Shown here one piece after another: positions 12,037-23,498 of a DNA stretch of 64,000 bases (position 1 is its first letter; each line of letters begins with the position of its first letter). The notes beneath the pieces are model-generated. The model worked only from the letters and a program-made list of their open reading frames with translations. It searched no databases and was not told the origin of the DNA. The DNA is from Aphanomyces cochlioides (Eukaryota > Oomycota > Saprolegniomycetes > Saprolegniales > Verrucalvaceae), in NCBI GenBank assembly GCA_019828595.1, contig JAHQRK010000005.1:1488001-1552000 (forward strand). Reading direction: 5' to 3'. A program made the translations under genes and the position numbers.

Positions 12037-14093
12037 ATGGGAAAGAAGGACAAAAAGATTACGACTGCTGTTGCCACTGCGGTTCTATCGGACCAACCCC
12101 TTTCTCTACCAAGTAACACCCTCTTGATCCCCTGGATGTGAAATTCATATATGGCTGTAGTTTTGGAGACCATCAAGTTTAGCCAGCAACAAAATGGTCT
12201 TCGATTTGGAGACTACACGCGGTATCGTCAGCATTGTGCACGCCGCTTGCGCCGCCTACGTAAGGGCTTAAAATTTCTCCATGGAAAGGGCAAACAGTTT
12301 GTCCCCAAGGAAGTAACAGCGGACAATGCGACTGAAGTGCGTCACTTGATGGTTCCCCTCTACCATTCGGAACGAGCTTGGAGTTATGCCATGCAACTTC
12401 GTGAAGATGAACGCAATGACAAGGAAGAAAATGGTGATGATGCCAGCAGCCGTATCAAGTTTCATTTGCTGGGACGCTTGAAGAAAGCCGTCGCGTGGAG
12501 CGATCAGTTGTCCGCATTGTGCTCAAAGCGAGCTGATGCACGCACAAGTCTCGAAGCTGAAGCATATGCATCGTATATGGCAGGCAATTTGGCTCTCTAT
12601 AAAGAGGAATGGAAATTAGCGTTGGAAAAGTTTGGCACTGCCCATCGCATCTACTCCGAGGTAAATTTTGAATGACGATCTTGGTATGACAGATCATTCC
12701 TAGCTTGCTAAAGTCGGCACTGCTGTGCAAAAAGATTTATTGCATCAAATTTTGGACGAAATAAGTCCGTTCATGCGCTACTGCGACTACAACTTGAACG
12801 TCTTGTCTGGTTCGTCGTCATCGAACGAAGCCACACTGCAAGAATTGCGTGAAAGCACGAATAGTGCTCTCTTACAGTCCAAGATTGACCAAGTCTTTCT
12901 CGAAGAAGCAAAGTCCAAAGCCAAAGATATGGCTGCCATTACTTGGCGACAACGCTCTGTCCCTATTCCATCCACTGATGTCGGCTATCCTTCTCGTGCT
13001 GAAATTCTCACGTGGTGATTTCTAGTTGTCTGTCGCGATGGTCCGCCCTGACGAGCATTTGGCGAAATTGAAGAAAATCACCGACAATGAAAAGAAGCGT
13101 GATGTCGTCTACATGGAACTCTTTGCGTACGCCTTGTACTCATCGCTTTGACTCAAGATTTGCCTTGTAGGAGCTACGATGCAATTTTGCGATTGCTTGC
13201 CTCTGAAAAATCCAAGAGTGAGACCATGAAGAGTGGATTCATGGCAGAAGCACAGCGTGAAAATGTGCAATTTTTGGACGAGTACATTCGCTTTGTCAAG
13301 CAGACGCATGTGGTGCGACTCATCTACCCGAGAATTTCCACATACTTCCTTGTAGGTGGAACGAAATTTGACGCTCATGCAACAACTGAAGGCTCGTCTC
13401 GGCATCGATGTTGGACCGGGCGATATGATTCATATTTTGGAAACGTTGGTGCGCAACGTCGACGACATGCAAACGATTCCAGGCGCGACGGACGACCCGT
13501 CGTTTGTGAAATACCAATCATTGCAATTCCTTTTTCAATCGATGCGTGCCAATTTCGTTGCGCAAATGTACTTGGGCTCCAACAAGGTAAGAGCAATTGC
13601 ATCGCAAAAAGACAGTAGCTCATCGCGTTCCTAGTTCTCCGAAAGTGTAGCCTTGTTCGACCAAGCCAAGACGCTTCTGACGCAAGCCATGTCGTTTGAA
13701 AGTGATGATGCTCTAGTGCGTGCCTTGATTCACGAATTGCAACCACAAGTGATGGGAGCCCACGCCCGAGTGAACGCCATGGGTTTCTTGCACCAGTCGC
13801 AATCGACCGAAGCTGTTCGTGTCTCTCTGGGCCAGCTCCAAGTGTCATCGAAAGCAAAACAAAGCTCCAAGAGCTTGCTCGACCGACAAGGCGAGTATTC
13901 GAGCGGCAATCCCGCCACGCATTATGACCTTGTGGCGACACCTCCTGCGTTGACGCCAATTCCATGCAAGCCATTACTCTTTGATATTGCGTTGACGGAA
14001 ATGGACTTGCCCAGTGTCCAAGCTCGCGTTGAAGAGTCGTCCCAGAAGTCGTCGGGAGGTGGATTCCTAGGCTGGTTACGAGGATCGACGTAA
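12037..14093 (+). CDS. SRP68: signal recognition particle subunit SRP68
   Basis: Exon 1 starts MGKKDKKITTAVATAVL at 12,037; an intron ending at TGTAG near 12,160 leads into LETIKFSQQQNGLRFGDYTRYRQHCARR (split here as two runs), then RRLRRLRKGLKF, the RNA-binding TPR-like N-terminal domain of SRP68. HSERAWSYAMQL and RIKFHLLGRLKKAVAWSDQL continue the conserved helices. At least five more short introns follow (near 12,660, 13,015, 13,125, 13,320 and 13,585). The C-terminus (GGGFLGWLRGS) ends at 14,093. SRP68 binds SRP RNA with SRP72 and helps target ribosomes to the ER. Confidence 0.92.
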
Positions 14094-14106
14094 TGAGTAA
14101 CGATTC

Positions 14107-14593
14107 CTATTGTGTTTTCTTTGCCAAGTCCACTGCTGTCTTGTCGTTTTGTTCGTCTTCTCCTTCTTCGTCGTCATCATCGTCTACTTCATCAGCAATC
14201 TGTTGAAGCGTGGCTTTAAATCGAGCTGCTTCTTCCTTTTCCTTCTGTTCGAGCTCTTCTTCCGGTGTCAACTCGGCAGGTCCCAATTTGCCCAGCATGC
14301 GCAGGAAGATAAACACCCAGATGAGTGGGTAGGCTAGGTCACGCGAGATCAAGCTAAAATACCTTCAAACACATCACGATTAAGCCGATGCCACCATCAC
14401 ACGGGACTTACGTCGTGTATTCGTAAATTGCAGTCATAGAAAGCCCAATGATGAAAAAGGCTACTGCGTGCTGGTAGTGCTTAAGAGGGCCATAGTCTGG
14501 GATATTTGACCAATTCCATGGTGCAACAGGCTCCGGTGGCCCATCCATTTCCTGGTTCGCCTTCGTCGCCGTCTTCGCCTTGGCTCTTGCCAT
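14107..14593 (-). CDS. small two-helix membrane protein, unknown function
   Basis: Two exons. MARAKAKTATKANQEMDGPP starts at 14,593, followed by an aromatic linker (PWNWSNIPDYG), a first membrane helix (HAVAFFIIGLSMTAIYEY) and, after an intron near 14,363-14,412, a second helix (LAYPLIWVFIFLRML). The C-terminal tail is a charged coiled coil (TPEEELEQKEKEEAARFKAT) ending in an acidic run. I do not recognise the family. The hairpin membrane topology and SRP68 neighbour would suit an ER protein, but that is inference. It ends 14 bp from the convergent SRP68 stop. Confidence 0.6.
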
Positions 14594-15436
14594 GGTTTTA
14601 AAATGGTGACAGACCAATAAGAAAAGTTTAAAAATATATATATTTAATTGGCCAAAATTAGATTCTTAATTGATTTCTATTTGCTAAAATATATTTATTT
14701 AAACCAATCAAATAATTTTACTGAAACCCTCCACCCCTAGATCGTGAGCTGATTTTGTATTCGAGAAAGGCGCGCACAAGAAATCCACCATGGTGTCCGT
14801 CCATGAACTTCAATCCGTGCAAGAGGACGAGCATCACGAATGAAACTCAGATACGTACATGTGGTATGTACTTGATTCATCGAGCTTGCCCTTATGGCCG
14901 AGGAACCTTCAGCTTGAACATCCAACGACAATTCTGGATCGTTTTGTGGAGAACCAGATTCTATATGTCTTACAGACGCGGCCATCGATGCGTCATGCAT
15001 TGTGCAACGAGTGGCACTTGCCCTCATTCATTGTGGGCGTCTGCATATCCCCTAGGTTTCAGAGTATAAGAATTGTCAAGGGGCCGAGAAAGTGTAGTCC
15101 ATCAAATGTCACTGCTCAGCATCCACCAGATGGAAGGAGTGTCTTCGGCAGCGGAAAACGAATCGCCTCTGTGATGCATTATGTCAGAGCCACGTAGGAC
15201 AGAACTATCAAATGATGAAGCCATACATGCACAAGCAATTGGAATCCAAATGGGACTCGGACTTGGACAAAACGACGGCCAATTTCTCCCTGTGAAGTTG
15301 CTTGCGTTGGAATTCTTTTTGTCCACAATGGCATTATGTAATGGAACAACCTGTGGCTGCAAAGGACGAAGTAATTTCATGGCTCACATTGTCATTTTTT
15401 TGGTGGATCTGCCCATTTATCAACTTTCCAATTCCG
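14594..15436. other. intergenic, no supportable gene
   Basis: AT-rich start (14,620-14,720) with ATTGGCCAAAATT and CCAATCAAAT promoter-like boxes for the minus gene. From 14,740 to 15,430 there are overlapping frames on both strands, the longest on plus at 14,859-15,197, but none shows a domain, a clear start or splice consistency. Confidence 0.4.
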
Positions 15437-17253
15437 ATGATAGTATTCACTCCAGCTCTTCTCGCTCTTGCTGCGACGTCCTCGCTTGCGCTTGACACCA
15501 AGTTTTATGGCCTCAACTACGACACCCGAGCTAACCAGTGGGGCGGTTGCAAGGATGCCACCTCGATGGGATTGGACTTCAGTGCTATCAAGCTTGTCAC
15601 TGACAAACTCCGCATATACTCCATGGACTACACCTGCACCAAGCAAATCCTCCAGCTCGCGCGCACTGCCGGCCTACAAGTTTGGTTGGGCATGTGGTCT
15701 GAAGTCCCCGATGCAGCGACGGGCAAGCAAGATTCATTTGCTTCCGAGATGGCCAACCTCAAGAAGCTCGTCGAAGAATCAAAGAGCTTGATCACAAATG
15801 ACAATGTGCTTGGTGTGCAAGTGTCCAGTGAAGCCTTGTACCGCTACTACGTCCAAGGCTCGGGTAACTCCACCACGGGGGGATCTGTTGACCGCAAGGG
15901 TATCGATCTTGTCGTGAGCCATTTGAACGAAGCACGAACGTACTTGCGTGGAAAGGGATTCACATTTCCCGTCGTGGTCACGGATGTCATGGACATGTAC
16001 TCCAAGTTTCCTGAGCTGTATGAAGCTACAGATGTTGTGGCTGAAAACCAGTTTTCGTTCTGGCAAAACATCTCGCCTGAAGATGGCTCCCACTTTTTCT
16101 TCCAACGCCATCAAGAAGAATTGACTCGTGCTAAGCGTGCCGGCAAGACTCTCATTTCAATGAAACGGGCTGGAGTACGAACGGCACCGACCCAATCGTC
16201 ACAGAAGCATCTCCTCGTGCTCAAGGTGTGTTTACCCAGGACTATTTGTCACTTGTATCCCGCCAAAATGTCCAAACATACTACTTCTCAGCGATTGATT
16301 TGAGCTTCAGCGACGACAACTTGATCGAGAAGAACTTCGGTGTGTACACAACCAACCGTGTGATGAAACCTGCTGTGAAGGCTGTAACTGTTGGCCCTCG
16401 TCTTACTGCTGTTCGACTTTGGGCACCTCAATCCACCGTCATCAAAGCTGATCGTCACTGGAATGCCGACGATACCGCCAATTGGAACTTCGGTCGATTG
16501 TATGTTGAAAAGCCATCGTCAGGTCCCAATGGCAAATTCGATGATGAAATCTGGCTCTGGGACTCCAACTCCAAGATGCTCTACTCGAAGAGCGCCGATG
16601 TCTGCCTCGATTCGTATGGTGACAACAACCAGCAAACTGTGCACACTTGGTATTGCTCCAAGGACAATGCTAACCAGCGATGGCATCCTGCCAATGGCAA
16701 CCTTGCCAGTCTTAATGCTGCCAACTTTTGCCTGGACGTGGATATTAACCGAGCGAAGACATCGGACGGCAAGATGGTCCCAATGATGTATCCCTGTACT
16801 GGTAACCCGAATCAACTGATACAAGTTGTGGCCGCATCGGAAGAACCTCTTCAACTCGGACTCCATGGCAACGGCGTTATGACTGAATACTACTCCAAGT
16901 TGACTTGGGAAACCGAACGTAAGCCCAACGCAGACTGCTACCACTGGACATACGACCCCATCACTCAACTCATCAAGAGTGTGTCGAATCCTTCCATGTG
17001 CTTGGACGCATACCAGCGCCAAGACGGTGGCGATGTCCACTTGTACACCTGCGATGCGTCGAACGTCAACCAGCAATGGTTCGTCAACGACATTACGGGC
17101 CAAATTCACCATGCTAACCATCACGGTTATTGCTTGGATGCTCCCACGAACGCGGAAGGCGCAGTACACTTGTGGTCGTGCGACAAGACAAACCCCAACC
17201 AGCAGTGGAATGTCAGTGTGGTAAACGGATGGACATCTACCTTTGTGTATTAA
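15437..17253 (+). CDS. secreted GH17 beta-1,3-glucanase with ricin-type lectin (CBM13) domains, frameshifted
   Basis: MIVFTPALLALAATSSLAL is a signal peptide, so the enzyme is secreted or wall-bound. The GH17 barrel starts FYGLNYDTRANQWGGCKD; the acid/base region is VLGVQVSSEALYRYYV. The nucleophile motif ETGWSTNG is in a different frame: near 16,160 one base is missing between LIS and NETGW, so translation breaks exactly at the active site. Frame two continues to 17,253 with QxW repeats of ricin-B type (NQRWHPANG, NQQWFVND, NQQWNVSV). Oomycete GH17 enzymes act on wall or host beta-1,3-glucan. It is either a recent pseudogene or a one-base assembly error; the rest is intact. Confidence 0.85.
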
Positions 17254-18379
17254 ATCGAGTCGCTCGAACTCCAACCTTGCATGAACATACATAGTTTCGA
17301 ATGAAGGTCGAAAAAGTGGAACTGAAATAGAAAACTTTGTCGTGGATGTACAAACAAATTTGGCTGCCTTTCCCCTAAGTTCCCCCTGGCAATTTGTCCT
17401 GGAGATGATATGGAACCTTCATGAGAATGAGGCTCTCTATACCGAATTGTCTTGCCATCTTACACGCAACAGCAGCATCCACCAAGATTTTCCTCTCGAG
17501 ATGAAAATCTCAATGATAAATTCAGCGTCAACTGATGAGAGGGTCGACTTGATTTCTTTTGGATTGTTGACTGGATTCCTCGAAGTTTTTTGGTCAAAAT
17601 TGGCTCGTCAACTGCATGTTTTCGTATGGGTTTCGACTCTGTCGCAATTCCAGACGCATTTGTGCCGGCGCCAACAATCCAAACGTTCCCACGCTCGAAA
17701 CCATGTCAGACTCTGTCCATCGATTGAAAAGAATCAAGCAGAAAAAAGACTCAAGACCAGATTGAAAATACAACGATGGTTCCATCGCTCAACAGTTGAA
17801 TCACTTGTGCAGTAATACTCTGGAGTAAAATTGGAACAGTCTTCTTGCACATTGATATTCCTACAATAGGAGAAATGGAGAAATTCTTGGATGAATGCTG
17901 GGTTTCTGTAAGCCAACAGAACGAGCGAGTTATTGCTTTGGTGTACCAAATGTACTCGCCACGCTTATGGACGCCAGCTTATGGACGCTACGCTTTCCTC
18001 ACTGACGTCGTGACAGTCATTTTCATATGGTGCGTAATGGTACATGTCTCGACAACCACCAAGCGCACTTTTGAGTTCTTTTCGTGCATCGATGGACAAT
18101 CCAATTCGAATTGACGATGAATATCGTGGCTAGCGATGAAGATTATGCCCGTCAAGTCTATCAATCGTTATTTCCAAAGTTAAGAAATGTGGAAAATGGA
18201 GAAATTATCTCCAACAACATGACCACATGGCAATTTGTTGTCGGAGTGGTTCAAGAAATTCCCAAGCATTGCACACTCTACGTCCCAAACGAGAGACTTT
18301 TATCAGAGCCGTCCAGTGATACGGATGGTAGAAGAAGGACGTACTTGACTCACAATCCAATTCACCAAGTCTGGCAAAG
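17254..18379. other. intergenic region upstream of receptor kinase
   Basis: No gene recognised. It contains a short direct repeat (CTTATGGACGC twice, at 17,965-17,990). The open frame at 17,342-17,815 has no protein-like features. Promoter of the kinase at 18,380 presumably lies at the right end. Confidence 0.4.
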
Positions 18380-21005
18380 ATGCTCTCATTGCGATCTCTG
18401 GTAAGCAGCTCACCAATGAATTCATGGCCTGAGTTTCGCATTGCGATAGATCTTTGTCCTGCTCGGCGTCCAAGCGGCAACTGCCGCAACCATCTCAACG
18501 TGCCCCTATGCCAAATACAACAGAACATTCACAGCCGATTTGTCTTTGTGCAAGCAACCCGGCGCTGTGCTTTGTATTGTGGATAGCCAATGCAATGTAT
18601 TGTCGTCTCATAGTTTCCGGACTAACTGAGGTTTGCTGGTATAGGAAGTTCCTGGCAAGTCGTACTCAAGAGCGAATTTGACCAAGGACGATACCAAGCA
18701 GGATGTATTGATCATCCTAGGTTGGCTGGACTATTTTTATCGCTCTTACATCCGTTTAGATCGTGCTGACTACCTCGCGAGTCTACCATCAAGCTGGGAC
18801 ACTCAAGTGTACGAGGATCAAAGACCCAATTCAAATGCTCACTGTGTTGTAGGCAATTTTATGGCAATGGTCTCAAGAGCGTGGGTAACCTGTCCATGTC
18901 AAACGTTCCCCTTTTGTACAATTTGTTTGTCTATTTGAGTCCTGACATTGTGGTAGGGATTTCCAAAACAATTCTGGCATTTCTTATGCAAATGCGACGT
19001 TCCCTGCTGCAATGACACGCATGTACGTTTGTTTTTACTCTAACAGTGCGTGATGCTCGTTCCTAGTTCGATTGCCCAAGACGGTTTGACGGAACTTCCA
19101 AAGACTATTCCATACGGCCAACTCGCAGAATTGTAAGCTCATCAACTCCTCGGCGTGGATTCTTATCATCGTGCTTGTAGCTACGGCTGGGAAAACAACT
19201 TTACGAAGATCGAAAACATTGATTTTCGCAAAGCAAACGAAGTCAAGTTTACTAGCATTCCAACTCTGTCATCTCTTGTCAACGTTTCATTTTCAACCAA
19301 ATTGACCAAATTGTACGTTGGCAAATTGACGATCATGGAGCTGACGTATGTCCTTTCCAAGGTTCTTCGACAAATCTAGTTTTACGACATTCCTTATTGA
19401 CAATTCAACATATCAAGCACTCTTGGCCGCTGCCACTGTACAAATCTTGAACATTGACGTCTCCAAGAGCTGTGTGTCGCCCAACAAGATTATGCCACTG
19501 AAAACATTTTCCGTCTGCGTCTCGTCAAGTAAGTTTGCATGCAAGATCTTTGTATCAAACCTTATATTTAGCTCCATTCATCACTTCGAGTACCCCAACG
19601 CCTGGCGACTCCACTCAAAGCTCCTCTTCATCTCATGTCGGCGCGATTGTGGGAGGAGTTGCTGGTGGCTGTGTGATTGCCGCGTTTGTAGCATGGTATT
19701 TCATCCGAAAGAACAAGCGCTTGGAAGCGTAAGTTGACGGTTCCTCTCTTTTTGGGTGCTTACAAAACTCTAGGGCTGCCAAAGAGGGCTACACTGAATT
19801 TGGATACCATCAACAAACTGTGTCTTCGGACAACAATACGATCAACGGAACAAACATGATGTTCAATATGGAGGTATGTATATTCGTGATTTTCTTCAGG
19901 CATTTCATCAAAATTAGGAATTGGCATTGATTCGTTTGGATGAACAAGCACTCGTCAAGACCAAATCTGTGGCTCAAGGCGCCTATGGTCAAGTCTTTAT
20001 CGGAGAATACAAAGGTTCGCAAAAAAACCATATCGGTTTAATGACAGGTTGTTCCAGGCGAGCTTGTGGCGATCAAATGTTTGTTGCCAGGCAAAACGAC
20101 AAAGTCGGACGTTCAATTCCTCATCGATGAAATTAAACTTACTTCCCAGTACGATGAAACGACTTGGACACAGTTTGCTGACATGGCATCATAGGTTGGA
20201 TAGCCCTTATGTGGTTCGTACATTGGGAGCCAGTTGGATCACTCCTGTCATGCTGGAAATGGTCGTTGAATGGATGGATCGTGGCGATTTGAAGAATGTC
20301 TTGGAGGAAACCAAACCTGCTAACCCGTCAGTCAACTCCACGACGTTTTCTTGGCGAGAAAAGATTGAATGCTTGCTTTGTATTGTCGAAGGCTTGGCTT
20401 ACCTTCATTCGCTCGATATTATCCATCGTGATTTGAAGTCGCGCAATATCCTCATGGACACTAAGAAGGTTTGCATTCAAGACAAGTTTGAATTGGACTT
20501 AACTGGCATTTAGGGAACCAAATTGACAGATTTTGGCACAGCCCGTGAAACCACAAATGAAACTATGACGATTGGTGTTGGCACTTACCGTTGGATGGTA
20601 AGCCGAAGAAATGTATCAAATCAATCATGACTTTGAATTTAGGCTCCCGAAGTCCTCAAGGAAAATTATTACACTGTCGCTGCGGATATCTATTCGCTCG
20701 GCATGGTCATCTCGGAATTGAGCACCCATCACATTCCATACGTCGATATGACCAACGAAAAAGGTAATTTGTGCGAAATGCATGCGAAATGGAGGTTAAC
20801 ACCTACTTTAGGCAAAACATTGGTGGATACGGCTATTATGAGTATGGTGATCCACAACAGCATTCAGCCAACGATTTCGCCGCTATCGCCTCCATGGTTG
20901 AAGGAAATGGCAATTCAATGTATGTCCTTCAAGCCAGAGAATCGCCCTACGGCTCTGCAATTGTCTGCAACCATTCGCAAGCAGTTGAAGGCGCTCGATG
21001 GATAA
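18380..21005 (+). CDS. LRR-type transmembrane receptor kinase, complete
   Basis: ATG at 18,380 gives the split signal peptide MLSLRSL-IFVLLGVQAATAA with an intron ending at GATAG before ATCTTTGTC. TCPYAKYNRTF follows, with the same Cys pattern as the gene at 1-2319. LRR-like segments (NFTKIENIDFRKANEVKF) run to about 19,530, then a Ser-rich stalk, a glycine-rich membrane helix (GAIVGGVAGGCVIAAFVAWY) and a basic anchor. The kinase shows VAIKCLLPGK (20,075), VEWMDRGDLKNVLEE, HRDLKSRNILMD (20,430), DFGTARETT, GTYRWM and APEVL, and ends KQLKALDG. All catalytic residues are present. Exons from 19,097 onward lie in the left arm of a large inverted repeat. Confidence 0.88.
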
Positions 21006-22040
21006 AGCTTGTATTGAGTCTGAATAATATATGTTTGCTTATGAAATCATTTCTTTGTTGAGATAGTTGCCTACGTCCATGACATCGCTTTGCCCCTGCT
21101 GGGTTGGCGAAATTTTCATAGACCTCAAAGCGACAAATTCTAGAGAGACGCGCTTGACCTACAACTTGAAATGGATATGTGTCTTACTGAATTCAGTATG
21201 TATAGAGTACAATATCGACAGACTTATCTCCGATTGCCATCAACATGACTCCATGCATCTCTTCAAAACGCAAGTAGATGATTATTCGAGAGACATTGCG
21301 ATCCGTGTCTACCGAATTTCTCTGAGAGTTTCCATGTAATTCTTGTGATCGATTGGTACTCCGTTCCCCGTCACGATGATACGCATGGGGACTGCAAATG
21401 AACTTGTTCCATGCAGGAATACCATCAGTGGACACAGTCATGATGGTGTTTTTGAATAATATATGCATGAGGAAACCAATTCTTTGTGGAGTAGTTTCAA
21501 TCATTTTGATGACATTATGGAAAGTGTGTCCTATTGTGCTGAGATTCGAAAGAGATGACGATGTTAAAAAATTGGACCTTTGTCTTGGTGCATTCAGTAC
21601 GAATGTGTGACGACAAAATTGGCTCAAGTTTGCTGTGAGGGGAGAATGGTATTCTCCATGACAGGCTTATTTGCAGTGAAATGTTATTCCTCTCGACATT
21701 CCCTTGTTGTGGAAAGGCGTACCAAATTGCAGACATTGACCTCAATAGACCATCAAACTCGTAGTGAAAGCATGGACAAGGACAGAAACTACTCGAAGTG
21801 ATGAGTCGGTCGGACGTCATCACGATGAGTTTCATCTATGTGACGCATCTTTTCAATTCATAGAGATGCTCGTGTCTGTCAAAGAAGAGTTTCCATGGGG
21901 ATAGCATCACGAGGATTTATACGAATGGAGTCGATATCCCGATCGACAAGAAACATTCATGTTGTCTCTGTGGTTTGACTCTGTGGCAAACTTGATAACT
22001 TGGACATGCAGGAATACAATTTATATACATATTACTTGGT
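21006..22040. other. non-coding or decayed DNA inside the palindrome arm
   Basis: Between the kinase stop and the CSRNP-like gene. Minus-strand open stretches (21,193-21,627 and 21,515-21,835) are interrupted and share no domain I know; they may be a decayed gene. The mirrored region is 24,549-25,583. Confidence 0.4.
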
Positions 22041-23090
22041 TCAAAACATCATGTCTTCTTCGCCATTGCGAAGGCGTTGATTGAACGTGACAACCTTGTG
22101 CTGCGCCAGGTAGTAGGCGTTGATTCGCTCCTGTCGTCGTATATCTTGTTCGATTGCCTTGCGAGCTTTGAGGATCTCGCTCGACTCCTGGCAGTACGCG
22201 ACCATGTCTTGAAAGGGGACGCCGGCTTTCTTGAGAATAGAATAGCGTTGTTTGTAGTTCAATTCGACCGGCTTCCCCTTCGGCTTATCGTCAGTCTTGC
22301 ATATATCGACTGTGCATTCTTCACAGTGTCTTCTGGCTAATCCAAGCGCCGGACCATTCGCGACTGCACCTCCACCTAATACGCGCTCAAACACATACGT
22401 GGTGGCCGTCGAGAATTTCACGTATTTCAAAGTCTTGGTGTTCTCACGGACGTGACGACGTGCGAGGGTCGGGTGTTTGCATGCTGCATCCCATTCAAAG
22501 AGGTATGTCGTCGCCGTGGAGAACATGACGCGTCGATTTTCAAGGGTTTGACAAGACGTTGACTTGATCGCTCTCTTGGGATTTTCTTCGCTTGCAGATG
22601 AACGTTCATTGAGCGAAAATAAATGGCCGTCGGACGTCAAGGAGGTCGCTGTCTTCGGCGTGTTGGACGTCGTCTGTGCTTCCATGTCTTGAAACAGTGC
22701 AGCAGGCGTCGTCGTCCTTGTCTTCATTGCTTCGAACTTAGGCGTCTTTGAGCGGGTTTCGTCATTTACTTGATGTTTGTTCCTCGCTATGATATGTTGG
22801 GATTTTGCTTGTTCGTCGAGGTGGATACGAATCGAGATGTCGTCGAAAGGCTCGGTTTCATCGCCAGGGATGGTAGTCGCTTCGTCTGTGAGGTCCAAGT
22901 TGGATGTGGCTGTCTGAGATTGTTTGGATTCTTCAACTTGGTTAGATCTTTGGCGCTTGATGCTTGCGTCCGGCGTGTCATCGGAGAGAGTTCGCTTTTT
23001 GTTGGGATCAGCGCTGTGCGTCCGGAACGGGTGAGTGAGCGTCTTGAGACGCTTTGTTGCGTCGTGTGTGTCGTCGGCAGGTCTCTTCAT
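22041..23090 (-). CDS. CSRNP-like motif protein, copy 1
   Basis: A single-exon 349-residue protein. The first 180 residues are hydrophilic, Ser/Thr/Lys-rich and probably disordered. Residues 188-214 and 224-255 are two copies of one motif: VMFSTATTYLFEWDAA...LARRH and VKFSTATTYVFE, then GGGAVANGPALGLARRH. The second copy resembles the N-terminal domain of animal cysteine/serine-rich nuclear proteins (VxFxxVTVYYF...GGSTLGMARRH), a nuclear family. The C-terminus is a charged helix (YKQRYSILKKAGVPFQDM onwards). Nuclear function is inferred from that resemblance. Four further copies or fragments lie within 6.5 kb, so it travels with the rearranged DNA. Confidence 0.7.
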   Translation of the reverse strand: MKRPADDTHDATKRLKTLTHPFRTHSADPNKKRTLSDDTPDASIKRQRSNQVEESKQSQTATSNLDLTDEATTIPGDETEPFDDISIRIHLDEQAKSQHIIARNKHQVNDETRSKTPKFEAMKTRTTTPAALFQDMEAQTTSNTPKTATSLTSDGHLFSLNERSSASEENPKRAIKSTSCQTLENRRVMFSTATTYLFEWDAACKHPTLARRHVRENTKTLKYVKFSTATTYVFERVLGGGAVANGPALGLARRHCEECTVDICKTDDKPKGKPVELNYKQRYSILKKAGVPFQDMVAYCQESSEILKARKAIEQDIRRQERINAYYLAQHKVVTFNQRLRNGEEDMMF

Positions 23091-23498
23091 CTTGTGTGTC
23101 GGCAGTCAGTCGTGCGCGAAGGATGGATTTGGTACTTGGACTCGACGGTCTTGTCTGATTGGTCCATCTTGCGGATGACCGGATATCCAACGTCCAAATC
23201 GAGATCTCAGACGGATGCCATGGAGGACGACGATCATTGTTTGAGTGTATGGTCTATTTAGCTTGAAGAGAGTGGACGACCATGGGATGTTCTGACGGGG
23301 ATGAAGAGCTAACGGCTGATTGATGGCGATCATCCCCGTCAGGACATCCCATGGTCGTCCATTGTATCGTCCTCCATGGGCGGTTCTCGATTTGGACGTT
23401 GGATATCCGGTCATCCGCAAGATGGACCAATCAGACAAGACCGTCGAGTCCAAGTACCAAATCCATCCTTCGCGCACGACTGACTGCCGACACACAAG

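Noticed and set aside
14859..15197. Possible gene on plus strand
   Set aside because: No domain, no good start and no splice-consistent continuation.
22770..23261. Antisense frame over the CSRNP-like gene (163-237 residues)
   Set aside because: It is the shadow of the gene, starts at non-ATG codons or inside it, and its hydrophobic look comes from the complement of a Ser/Lys-rich sequence.
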